A DNA stretch of 14,135 nucleotides. Source: JAQSWP01 sp040255215. Its GTDB lineage: Bacteria > Pseudomonadota > Alphaproteobacteria > Reyranellales > JAQSWP01. Both the position numbers and the translations under genes were made by a program. The notes beneath the pieces are model-generated. The model did no database searches. It had not been told where the DNA came from and saw nothing but the letters and a program-made list of their open reading frames with translations. Positions 6,674 to 13,874 of the stretch are shown here, in pieces; the first letter of the stretch is position 1; each line of letters opens with the position of its first letter. Location of the stretch: assembly GCA_040255215.1 (NCBI GenBank), contig JBDZUM010000114.1, forward strand, positions 1 to 14,135, given 5' to 3'.

Positions 6674-7097
6674 GCCTTTGGGCGGCATCGCCGGCTGCGC
6701 GGTCGTGCGGCTCAAGGTCGTTACCGACGCGCGCGGCTCGCTGAGCTTCGCCGAGGGAATGAACGATCTTCCTTTTGCCGTAGCCCGCGTCTTCTACATG
6801 TACGACATTCCGGCCGGGGCGCGGCGCGGCGCGCATGGCCATCGCGAGACCTCGCTGGTGCTGTTCGCGCTTTCCGGCAAGGTCGACGTGCTGCTGGACG
6901 ACGGCCGCCGGACCCTGACGCACACGCTGTCGCGGCCCAGCGAGGGGCTGCTGATCGGCCCGTGGGTGTGGCACGAGCTGGAGAATTTCGCCCCCGGGAC
7001 GGTCTGCCTGGCGCTGGCCTCGGGCGTCTACGACGAGGCCGACTATCTGCGCGACTACGAGGGCTTCCGGCGCGAAGTGGCGGAGCGTGCGGCATGA
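6660..7097 (+). CDS. FdtA/QdtA-like dTDP-4-keto-6-deoxyglucose 3,4-ketoisomerase (WxcM-like cupin)
   Basis: A 145-residue cupin. The family moves the keto group of dTDP-4-keto-6-deoxyglucose from C4 to C3, preparing C3 for amination. Diagnostic blocks are RGSLSFAEG near 25-33, VARVFYMYDIPAG near 41-53, RGAHGH at 56-61 with the two active-site histidines (His59, His61), GPWVWHELENF at 100-110, and LASGVYDEADYLRDYEGF near 119-136. FdtA normally reads HAH; here the middle residue is Gly. The length matches stand-alone FdtA or QdtA, and there is no fused acetyltransferase domain as in some WxcM proteins. Whether it yields the galacto (Fuc3N) or gluco (Qui3N) product cannot be told. It starts inside the last 14 bases of the nucleotidyltransferase gene and its stop forms ATGA with the aminotransferase start, so the three are tightly coupled. 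Confidence 0.85.
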   Translation: MTSVEPLGGIAGCAVVRLKVVTDARGSLSFAEGMNDLPFAVARVFYMYDIPAGARRGAHGHRETSLVLFALSGKVDVLLDDGRRTLTHTLSRPSEGLLIGPWVWHELENFAPGTVCLALASGVYDEADYLRDYEGFRREVAERAA

Positions 7098-8221
7098 GCG
7101 TGCCCTTTCTCGACCTCAAGCCGGCCTATGCCGAATTGCAGGCGGAGATCGACGCCGCCTGCCGGCGCGTCATGCAGTCGGGCTGGTTCATTCTGGGGCC
7201 CGAGGTCGAGGCGTTCGAGGCCGAGTTCGCCGCCTATTGCGGCGGGCGGCACTGCGTCGGCGTCGCCAACGGGCTCGATGCGCTGGAGCTGTGCCTGCGC
7301 GCCTTTGATGTCGGGCCGGGCGACGAGGTCATCGTGCCGTCCAACACCTACATCGCCACCTGGCTGGCGATCAGCGCCGTCGGCGCGATCCCGGTGCCGG
7401 CCGAGCCCGATCCGCGCACGCACAACGTCGATCCGCAGGCCGTCGCCGCCGCCATCACGCCGCGGACGAAGGCGATCATGCCGGTGCATCTCTACGGCCA
7501 GCCGGCCGACATGGCGCCGCTGATGGCGCTGGCGGAGAAGCACGGGCTGGCGGTGATCGAGGACGTGGCGCAGGCGCAGGGCGCGCTTTACCGCAACCGG
7601 CGCACGGGCGTGCTGGGCCATGCCGGCGCCTTCAGCTTCTTTCCGACCAAGAATCTCGGCGCCATCGGCGATGCCGGCGGCGTCGTCACCGACGATCCGC
7701 GCATCGCCGACCGCATCCGCGTGCTGCGCAATTACGGCTCGCGGCGCAAATACGTCAACGAGGTGCAGGGCACCAATTCGCGGCTCGACGAGCTGCAGGC
7801 GGCGATACTGCGCGCCAAGCTCAGGCGGCTAGACGACTGGAACGGCCGGCGGGCGCAGGCGGCGGCGCGCTATTCGGCGGCCTTCGCCGCGCTGCCCGGC
7901 CTGCAGCTGCCGGCGGTGCCCGACTGGGCCGAGCCGGTATGGCATCTCTACGTCGTGGCGACGGCGGAGCGCGAGCGGCTGACGGCGGCGCTCGATCGCG
8001 CCGGCATCGGCTGGCTGATCCACTATCCCATTCCGCCGCATCTGCAGGACGCCTATGCCGGGCTGGGACTGAAGCGCGGCGCGCTGCCAATCGCCGAACG
8101 CCTGGCGGCGCAGGTGCTGTCGCTGCCGATCGGCCCGTATATGACGGGCGAGCAGCAGGCGGCGGCGATCGATTGCGTGTCGCAGGCGCTGGCGGCGCCG
8201 GCTATGGAGCGGCGGGCGTGA
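7094..8221 (+). CDS. DegT/DnrJ/EryC1-family sugar aminotransferase (FdtB/QdtB-like)
   Basis: A 375-residue PLP enzyme, probably a dTDP-3-keto-6-deoxyhexose 3-aminotransferase using glutamate as donor. It opens with VPFLDLKP and has NGLDALEL near 59-66 for phosphate binding. EDVAQAQGA, near 156-164, supplies the Asp that pairs with the pyridine nitrogen. The Schiff-base lysine is Lys186 in FFPTKNLGAIGDAG. NSRLDELQAAIL and a C-terminal HYPIPPHLQ complete the family pattern. The PTKNLGA-GDAG form and the adjacent FdtA-like cupin point to a C3 rather than C4 aminotransferase. Its start is coupled to the cupin by ATGA at 7094-7097. The next gene is not another sugar enzyme but, after 48 bases, the flippase; no N-acetyltransferase follows. 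Confidence 0.88.
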   Translation: MSVPFLDLKPAYAELQAEIDAACRRVMQSGWFILGPEVEAFEAEFAAYCGGRHCVGVANGLDALELCLRAFDVGPGDEVIVPSNTYIATWLAISAVGAIPVPAEPDPRTHNVDPQAVAAAITPRTKAIMPVHLYGQPADMAPLMALAEKHGLAVIEDVAQAQGALYRNRRTGVLGHAGAFSFFPTKNLGAIGDAGGVVTDDPRIADRIRVLRNYGSRRKYVNEVQGTNSRLDELQAAILRAKLRRLDDWNGRRAQAAARYSAAFAALPGLQLPAVPDWAEPVWHLYVVATAERERLTAALDRAGIGWLIHYPIPPHLQDAYAGLGLKRGALPIAERLAAQVLSLPIGPYMTGEQQAAAIDCVSQALAAPAMERRA

Positions 8222-8269
8222 GGGCGGCGATACTGCGCCAGGCGGACTGAGCGGGCGGCGCGGCGAGCG

Positions 8270-9736
8270 ATGCGGAACCTGCTGAAAGCCCTGCTGACGA
8301 CCGGCGGGGCGACGATCGTGGCGCAGATTCTCGGCCTGATCGTCAACAAGATCCTGGCGCAGACCATCGGCGCCACCGGCGTCGGCTTCTACAGCATCAC
8401 CCGACAGGTGCACGACACGGCAGCCGGGCTCGGCGCAATGGGCGGCGGCGGGCTGGTGCAGGGGCTGGCGGCGCGCGACGGCGCGGCGCGTGGCCGGCTG
8501 CTTCGCGCCGCAATCGTATTGACGCTTGCCGGGGCAGCGATCGCCGCCACTGTCCTGCTGATTGCGCCGGCCAGCATCGCCATGGCGCTGTTCGACCGAG
8601 CCGATCCGCCGGCGATCGGCATCGTCAGGCTGTGCGCGCTGACCTCGGCTATCGGCATCGCCTATGCGGTGCTGGGCGCGGCGGTCAACTCGATGCGCGC
8701 CATCGTCGTTCTGGCCATGCTGAGCGTTGGCGGCGCGGCGGCGACGGCGTTGCTGGCCTGGCCGACGGCAAGCCTGGCGCGAGAGGAGCCGCTGGCGCTG
8801 GCTCTGCTGATCGGCGTGCCGCTGGCGTTGCAGACGATAGTCGCCGTGCTGGCATTGCATCGCATGGGATGGTGGAAGACGCTGGCGGGTGGCAGCGGCG
8901 GCAATCGGCCTGGCATGGCGGAGTACCGCTATTTCGCGCGCTTTCTGGGCTTCAACGCGGTAATGACGGCGGCGAGCGCTGCTACCATGCTGTCGGTGCG
9001 GGCGGCCATCGTGCATGACGGCGGGCTGGCGCAAGCGGGCCTGTTCGCGGCGGCCTGGGGCATCGGCATGCAGAGCATGTCGCTGCTGCTGACGTCGTTC
9101 GGCACCTACGTGCTGCCCACCCTGGCAGGGGCAACCGCCGACGAACGACGCCGGCATCTGCAGGACGCGGCGACCTTGGTGCTGTGCGCATCGATTCCGC
9201 TGCTGACGGCGCTGATCGCGCTCAAGCCGCTGGCCGTGCGGTTGCTGTTCTCGGCCGAATTCCTCGACGCGGTGCCGCTGCTGCAATGGCTGCTGCTCGG
9301 CAATTACCTGAAGGCGATCTCCTGGGTGATGGCGATTCCGTTGCTGGCCAGCGCCGATCTGCGGCGCTATTTCGTGCTCGAAGGCGGATGGTTCGCCGTC
9401 TTCGCCGCCATCGCGCTGGTGGGGATCGACGCCGGCTACGGCATGATCTCGGTCGGAGCCGGCTATCTGGTCGCCTACGTGCTCTATTTCGCGCTCGGCG
9501 TCGTCTTCGCCCGCGCGCGCTTCGGTTTCGCGCTCGACCGGCGGTCGACGGCGGTGCTGGCCGCCGGCCTGTGCCTGATCGCGCTGGTCGCCGCGATCAC
9601 CTGGAACGACGCAACGGTAGACTGGCCGCTGGCGGTCGGCGCCAGTGCCGTCGCCGGGCTGGTATCGCTGCTCGGCCTCACGCCCAACCAGCGCGGCAAG
9701 CTGCTGCGGCTGGCGCGCACGGGACGGCTGGCATGA
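8270..9736 (+). CDS. Wzx-like oligosaccharide flippase (MVF/PST superfamily)
   Basis: A 488-residue polytopic inner-membrane protein with about twelve to fourteen hydrophobic segments, the usual size for Wzx or O-antigen flippases. The first helix contains GGATIVAQILGLIVNKILA, followed by IGATGVGFYSI, typical of polysaccharide-transport (PST) members. The family moves lipid-linked repeat units from the cytoplasmic to the periplasmic face. The short cytoplasmic tail is basic (NQRGKLLRLARTGRLA). The ATG at 8270 is the first start in this frame after a stop-rich upstream stretch; its RBS is weak. The final codons form ATGA with the next glycosyltransferase. Its place between sugar-nucleotide genes and glycosyltransferases supports a role in exporting a glycan that contains the aminosugar. 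Confidence 0.85.
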   Translation: MRNLLKALLTTGGATIVAQILGLIVNKILAQTIGATGVGFYSITRQVHDTAAGLGAMGGGGLVQGLAARDGAARGRLLRAAIVLTLAGAAIAATVLLIAPASIAMALFDRADPPAIGIVRLCALTSAIGIAYAVLGAAVNSMRAIVVLAMLSVGGAAATALLAWPTASLAREEPLALALLIGVPLALQTIVAVLALHRMGWWKTLAGGSGGNRPGMAEYRYFARFLGFNAVMTAASAATMLSVRAAIVHDGGLAQAGLFAAAWGIGMQSMSLLLTSFGTYVLPTLAGATADERRRHLQDAATLVLCASIPLLTALIALKPLAVRLLFSAEFLDAVPLLQWLLLGNYLKAISWVMAIPLLASADLRRYFVLEGGWFAVFAAIALVGIDAGYGMISVGAGYLVAYVLYFALGVVFARARFGFALDRRSTAVLAAGLCLIALVAAITWNDATVDWPLAVGASAVAGLVSLLGLTPNQRGKLLRLARTGRLA

Positions 9737-10752
9737 GCGGGTCGCTAATGCCCGCGATGGCCATGGTGCTGCTGAGCTTCCGGCAGGAGCGCTTCGTGCG
9801 CGAAGCCGTGCGCGGGGCGCTGGCGCAGGACTATCACGATCTGGAGATCGTCATCAGCGACGATGCCTCGCCGGACGGGACGTGGCGGATCGTCGAGGAG
9901 GAGGCGCAGGCCTATCGCGGGCCGCATCGACTGATCCTGCACAGGAACGCGACCAATCTCGGGCTGATGGGCAATCTGCTGACGGCGGTGCGTCTGACGC
10001 GCGCGCCCTATCTGGTGCTGGCCGCCGGCGACGACGTGTCCGAACCGCAGCGGGTGCGGCGGATGGCGCAGGCGTTCGCCGCCAAGCCGCACGTGGTTCT
10101 GGCGATCTCCAACGCGCTGGCGATCGATGGCGACGGCAAGCCCTTCGAGACGCAGGTCGCCTGGCCGCAAGGCGCGCGCGTCGGCACCGAAGACGTCTTC
10201 GCCAAGGGCATGGTGATCGGCGGCGCCGGTTCGGCCTATGCCCGGGCGGTGTTCGATGATTTTCCCGAGCCGGACCGTCGCATCTACAACGACGATGCGG
10301 TGTTCTGCCAGCGCGCGGCAATGCTGGGCGGCATCGAGATCCTGCACGAGCGTCTGCTGCGCTATCGGCGGCATGGCGGCAATATGTCGACGGCTCCGTC
10401 CGCGGCAGCCTCGGGTCATGCCCTGCAGCAGCGGATTCTCGAGCATTGTCCCTACTGGCGCATGGTGCTCGAGCAGCAGCGCGGCGACGTGATCTGGGCG
10501 GCCGAAAAGGGCCTGATTTCGGCCGAAGCGGCGCGCAGGCTCGGCGCCCATGCCGACCGTCATCTGCGCAATCTCGACATGACGGTGGCGGCCCTGTCGT
10601 CGCCAGGCCTATTGCGGCGCATCGCCGCCGTGCTGCGCCAGCGCGGCGAGCCGATGCGCCGGCAGGTGCGGCTGCTGCTGACGGCGATCGCGCCGGAGCT
10701 GTTTCTGGCGGCGAGCCGCCTGCGCCATGGCAGTCGGAGGAGTGCAGAGTGA
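9733..10752 (+). CDS. Family 2 (GT-A) glycosyltransferase 1
   Basis: A 339-residue cytoplasmic or membrane-associated glycosyltransferase. The N-terminal GT-A domain begins AMVLLSFRQERFVREAV. SDDAS at 42-46 binds nucleotide, and AAGDD (Asp100, Asp101) stands at the metal-binding position. NDDAVF at 186-191 probably contains the catalytic base, followed by YRRHGGNMS near 211-219, a common GT2 feature. The last about 110 residues are helical with a basic, mildly hydrophobic end (RRQVRLLLTAIAPELFL) that may touch the membrane. The start is coupled to the flippase (ATGA at 9733-9736) and the stop to the next gene (GTGA at 10749-10752). Donor and acceptor sugars are unknown. It is paralogous to the following gene. 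Confidence 0.85.
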   Translation: MSGSLMPAMAMVLLSFRQERFVREAVRGALAQDYHDLEIVISDDASPDGTWRIVEEEAQAYRGPHRLILHRNATNLGLMGNLLTAVRLTRAPYLVLAAGDDVSEPQRVRRMAQAFAAKPHVVLAISNALAIDGDGKPFETQVAWPQGARVGTEDVFAKGMVIGGAGSAYARAVFDDFPEPDRRIYNDDAVFCQRAAMLGGIEILHERLLRYRRHGGNMSTAPSAAASGHALQQRILEHCPYWRMVLEQQRGDVIWAAEKGLISAEAARRLGAHADRHLRNLDMTVAALSSPGLLRRIAAVLRQRGEPMRRQVRLLLTAIAPELFLAASRLRHGSRRSAE

Positions 10753-11786
10753 GCGAGCGGCCGCTTGCCAGTCTGGCGCTCGCCACCTTCAATCACGAGC
10801 GCTTTGTCCGTCGCGCCGTTGAAGCGGCACTGGCCCAGGACTACCGGCCGCTGGAAATCATCGTGTCGGACGATGCCTCGACCGACCGCACGGCGCAGAT
10901 CGCGCAGGAGACGCTCCACGCCTATCGCGGGCCGCATGCCGTCCGCTTCAACGGCAATGCGGCCAATCTCGGCGTCGGCCAGCATACGGATTTCCTCGGC
11001 GCGGCGGCGCGGGGCGACATCATCGTTCTGTCCGCCGGCGACGACATAGACCGGCCCGATCGCGTCAGCCGGGTGATGGCGGCGTTTGCCGCCGGGAACG
11101 GCCGCGTGATGGCGGTGGCCAGCCCGGTCACGATGATCGACGAGAACGAGGCGACGCTTGGGGAAAGCGCGCCGACGCCGCCAATGCCCGATCTGTCGGC
11201 AAGCAGCCTGATCCGCACCGGCTTCCCCGTGCGCGGGGCGGGTTCGGCCTACTCGAAAGACGTGTTCAGGCTTTTCGACCCGATGGGGCCGGCGGTGCGC
11301 TCGGGCGAGGATCTCGTGCTGCCGTTGCGCGCGGCGTTGCTCGGCGAGATAAGGGTGCTGGCGTCGCCGGTCAGCCAATACCGCCAGCACGGCGGCAGCC
11401 TGATGGGCGGCAGCGGCGCTATTGCGCCGTCGGCCGATGCATTCCGATCGGGGTTGCGGCGCTATCTGGCCGGCATCGCCGCGGCACGCGTGGTCCAGCT
11501 GCGCGACTTCCGTGCGCATTGCGCCAGAACAGGGGAGTTACCGGACGCGGACGGGACACTCGACTCGATTCTCGCCGCGCGCGCGCGCCAGGACGGCGCT
11601 TCGGCAGCCATGGCTTGCGGCGATCTAACCGGGGCGCTGACGATGTCGCGTTGCCTGGCCGCAGGCGAGATCGATGTCCGGAACTTCGTGAAGATCATGG
11701 CCATGACCAACGCGCCGTCGCTCTGGTATCGCTACATCAGATGGCGCCGCACCGCGATCGACCGCAGTACTCAACGCCGCGAATAG
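10749..11786 (+). CDS. Family 2 (GT-A) glycosyltransferase 2
   Basis: A 345-residue GT2 enzyme starting at a GTG that overlaps the previous stop. It resembles glycosyltransferase 1 over the catalytic domain: LAQDYRPLEIIVSDDAS (residues 29-45), AYRGPH at 58-63, and SAGDD with Asp98 and Asp99 at the metal site. GEDLVLPLRAALLGE and YRQHGGSL follow. The C-terminal region differs from its neighbour and ends with aromatic and basic residues (SLWYRYIRWRR), which could be a peripheral membrane contact. The specificity is unknown; it may add a second residue to the same oligosaccharide. It is the last gene of the + strand operon, and its final 16 bases overlap the end of the convergent GT8-like gene. 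Confidence 0.85.
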   Translation: MSERPLASLALATFNHERFVRRAVEAALAQDYRPLEIIVSDDASTDRTAQIAQETLHAYRGPHAVRFNGNAANLGVGQHTDFLGAAARGDIIVLSAGDDIDRPDRVSRVMAAFAAGNGRVMAVASPVTMIDENEATLGESAPTPPMPDLSASSLIRTGFPVRGAGSAYSKDVFRLFDPMGPAVRSGEDLVLPLRAALLGEIRVLASPVSQYRQHGGSLMGGSGAIAPSADAFRSGLRRYLAGIAAARVVQLRDFRAHCARTGELPDADGTLDSILAARARQDGASAAMACGDLTGALTMSRCLAAGEIDVRNFVKIMAMTNAPSLWYRYIRWRRTAIDRSTQRRE

Positions 11787-12694
11787 AATCTCGAGACGAT
11801 CTTCGCCGCCGCGAGATCGATCTCGCGCCAGCGGCGTTCGGCATCGGGCATCGGACGGATCGGGCCGCGCATGCTGTCCCAGAACTGGCGTTCGGCGATC
11901 GACGGCGCCATGCCGGAGAGGGCGCGGCGCGTGTAGCGCGCCAGCCAGGGCTTGGGATGGGTGGCGAAATGCGTCATGTGGGTGCCGAAGGCGGAGAAAC
12001 CCATGCCTTCCGGGCCCAGCGCGCTGATCGGCGCGTCGACGCCCATCAGCGCCACGTTCATGGCGTCCTGGTCGGGGATGAAGAAGGGATCGCTGCGATC
12101 GGTGGTGTGGGTGTGGCCGATCGGGGCTTTCGTGGCGGCGACGATGCGGTCGGTCGCCTGGCGCCACAGCGTCACGAAATCGAGATGCCGACGCTGCACG
12201 CCGACGAAGCCGCTGTTGAAATAGGGCGCGATGGTGCGCGCCGGCCGACCCAGCTCGGTCAGCAACTCGCGCCAGCGTACGCGCAAGGGGTTGTGGTCGG
12301 TCGGCGTCTGCGGCATCCAGCCATCGGCGCAGACGGCGATGCCGCAGGACAGCCAGTGCTCGATGCGCTCCCAGGGCGCGCGCATGACGATGTCGGCGTC
12401 GATGAAGGCGGCAGCCTGGCAGTCCGGCTCGAGGTCGAACAGCGCCTGCAGGCAGTCGGGCTTGCGCAGGGCGACGAATTCCTCCGCCGTGTCGGCGACG
12501 AAGCGGACCGACATGGCGCCGAGATCGAGCAGATCGGGCGTGCGCCAGGCGCCGTCGGCCTGCCAGTCCGGACGCGGGCCGCGATGGAACACCGTGAAAA
12601 CGCCCCGGTAGCCCAGCCGGTGCAGGCTGTTGGCCAGCGCGGCGGCGCCGATGTGGTAGGTGCCGGAAACCAGCGTGCAGGCCAGCGCCGTCAT
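11771..12694 (-). CDS. GT8-like (LgtC-type) glycosyltransferase
   Basis: A 307-residue putative glycosyltransferase with a GT-A fold. It starts ALACTLVSGTYHIGAAALANSL. FIDADIVMR holds the DxD metal motif at Asp99-Asp101. YFNSGFVGVQR, near 158-168, and DQDAMNVAL, near 208-216, match the NxG and DQD blocks of GT8 enzymes. HFATHPKPW at 242-250 corresponds to the C-terminal HxxxxxKPW metal and donor motif of LgtC-like galactosyl or glucosyltransferases. The ATG at 12694 overlaps the rmlB stop (ATGA on the minus strand), which fixes the start; an upstream in-frame ATG at 12748 only adds Arg-rich sequence. Co-expression with rmlB and convergence on the flippase/GT2 operon place it in the same glycan pathway. 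The sugar transferred is unknown. Confidence 0.75.
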   Translation of the reverse strand: MTALACTLVSGTYHIGAAALANSLHRLGYRGVFTVFHRGPRPDWQADGAWRTPDLLDLGAMSVRFVADTAEEFVALRKPDCLQALFDLEPDCQAAAFIDADIVMRAPWERIEHWLSCGIAVCADGWMPQTPTDHNPLRVRWRELLTELGRPARTIAPYFNSGFVGVQRRHLDFVTLWRQATDRIVAATKAPIGHTHTTDRSDPFFIPDQDAMNVALMGVDAPISALGPEGMGFSAFGTHMTHFATHPKPWLARYTRRALSGMAPSIAERQFWDSMRGPIRPMPDAERRWREIDLAAAKIVSRFYSRR

Positions 12695-13746
12695 GCGCCG
12701 CCGCCCGTGCCGATGCGCTGCAGCCCGCCGCCGGCGGCCGGCATCCACCAGGCCTCGTTGTCGAGATACCAGCGGATCGTCGTGTCGAGGCCGGATGCGA
12801 AACCGGTGCGCGGACGCCAGCCCAGCTCGCGCTGCAGCTTCGAGGAATCGATGGCGTAGCGGAAATCGTGGCCCGGGCGGTCGACGACGAATTCGATGGC
12901 GTCGGCGTGCGGTCGCTTGTCCGCCCGCGGGCGATGGCGGTCGAGCAGGGCGCAGATCTGGCGCACGATGTCGATGTTGCGCCGCTCGCCGTCGCCGCCG
13001 ACGTTGTAGGTTTCGCCCGGCCGGCCGCGCTCGAGCACCGTCTGCAGCGCCTCGGCATGGTCCTCGACGTAGAGCCAGTCGCGCACGTTCTCGCCGCGGC
13101 CGTAGACCGGCAGCGAGCGGCCCGAGAGGGCGCGGATCACCATATGCGGGATCAGCTTCTCTGGGTGCTGGCGCGGGCCGTAGTTGTTGGAGCAGTTGGT
13201 TATCAAGGTCGGCAGGCCGTGGGTGTGATGCCAGGCGCGCACCAGATGGTCGGACGAGGCCTTGCTGGCGGAATAGGGCGAGTTGGGCCGGTAGGGCGTA
13301 TCCTCGGTGAACAGGCCCTCGGCGCCCAGCGCGCCATAGACCTCATCGGTCGAGACGTGGTGGAAGCGGAAGGCGTCGCGGCGGGCGGCGGGCAGGCTGC
13401 GCCAGTATTGCAGCGCCGCCTCGAGCAAGGTCCAGGTGCCGACCACGTTGGTGCGGATGAAGGCGGCGGCACCGTCGATCGAGCGGTCGACATGCGATTC
13501 GGCGGCCAGGTGCAGGATGGCGTCGGGCTGGAAATCGCCGATCAACGCGTCGATGGCGGCGCGATCGGCAATGTCGAGGCGGTGCAGCCGGTAGCGTGGA
13601 CCCTCGGCGACGTCGGCCAGCGAGGCGAGATTGGCGGCGTAGGTCAGGCAGTCGACATTGGCGATGCGCCAGCCGGTGGCGGCCAGCAGGCGATGGATCA
13701 CGGCCGAGCCGATGAAGCCTGCGCCGCCGGTGACGATGATGTTCAT
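12691..13746 (-). CDS. rmlB: dTDP-glucose 4,6-dehydratase
   Basis: A 351-residue NAD-dependent extended SDR that converts dTDP-glucose to dTDP-4-keto-6-deoxyglucose, the substrate of the FdtA-like ketoisomerase. The start MNIIVTGGAGFIGS contains GxxGxxG at 7-13. HLAAESHVDRSI, near 79-90, and HVSTDEVYG, with the catalytic Asp134 and Glu135, follow. Tyr158 and Lys162 form YxxxK, and NCSNNYGPRQHPEKLIP and YGRGENVRDWLYVEDH are diagnostic for RmlB. The length is normal. I chose the ATG at 13746 because the Rossmann strand begins there and GGA lies about 8 bases upstream; the in-frame start at 13791 adds 15 unconserved residues. The stop is coupled to the GT8-like gene. No rmlC or rmlD lies in the window, so rhamnose is not the evident product here. 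Confidence 0.95.
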   Translation of the reverse strand: MNIIVTGGAGFIGSAVIHRLLAATGWRIANVDCLTYAANLASLADVAEGPRYRLHRLDIADRAAIDALIGDFQPDAILHLAAESHVDRSIDGAAAFIRTNVVGTWTLLEAALQYWRSLPAARRDAFRFHHVSTDEVYGALGAEGLFTEDTPYRPNSPYSASKASSDHLVRAWHHTHGLPTLITNCSNNYGPRQHPEKLIPHMVIRALSGRSLPVYGRGENVRDWLYVEDHAEALQTVLERGRPGETYNVGGDGERRNIDIVRQICALLDRHRPRADKRPHADAIEFVVDRPGHDFRYAIDSSKLQRELGWRPRTGFASGLDTTIRWYLDNEAWWMPAAGGGLQRIGTGGGA

Positions 13747-13778
13747 GGCCGTTTTCCGGAGCCGCTCATTTACCGATG

Positions 13779-13840
13779 AGAGCAGATTCACGAAGCCCGG
13801 CGGGTTCGACCAGCGATCCCGCCAGGCCCCGATCTGCTCT
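13779..13840. repeat. Long-spaced 9-bp inverted repeat with an inner hairpin, upstream of rmlB
   Basis: AGAGCAGAT (13779-13787) and ATCTGCTCT (13832-13840) are perfect inverted arms. Inside them GGCGGG (13798-13803) and CCCGCC (13818-13823) can also pair. The nested element lies in the rmlB leader or promoter region, 33 bases from the rmlB start. It may be an operator pair or an RNA structure ending ABC-transporter readthrough. Confidence 0.35.
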
Positions 13841-13841
13841 G

Positions 13842-13867
13842 GCCCCGCATGGGATCAGAAGCGGGGC
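13842..13867 (-). terminator. Stem-loop after the ABC transporter ATPase gene
   Basis: GCCCCGC (13842-13848) and GCGGGGC (13861-13867) form a perfect 7-bp stem with a 12-base loop. It starts 7 bases beyond the ATPase stop on the minus strand. The position suits a terminator, but no T-run follows in that orientation, so intrinsic termination is only possible, not shown. Confidence 0.35.
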
Positions 13868-13874
13868 GACCCCG

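Noticed and set aside
7829..9286. Minus-strand open frame of 485 codons over the aminotransferase end and flippase
   Set aside because: Low-complexity Gln/Arg/His composition and antisense to well-supported genes.
11519..12859. Plus-strand open frame of 446 codons across the convergent junction
   Set aside because: It runs out of frame through the GT2 gene and antisense to the GT8-like gene and lacks any recognisable motif.
5948..13746. Interpretation as a dTDP-L-rhamnose cluster
   Set aside because: rmlA-like and rmlB genes are present, but there is no RmlC epimerase or RmlD reductase; the cupin has FdtA/QdtA motifs and is followed by an aminotransferase.
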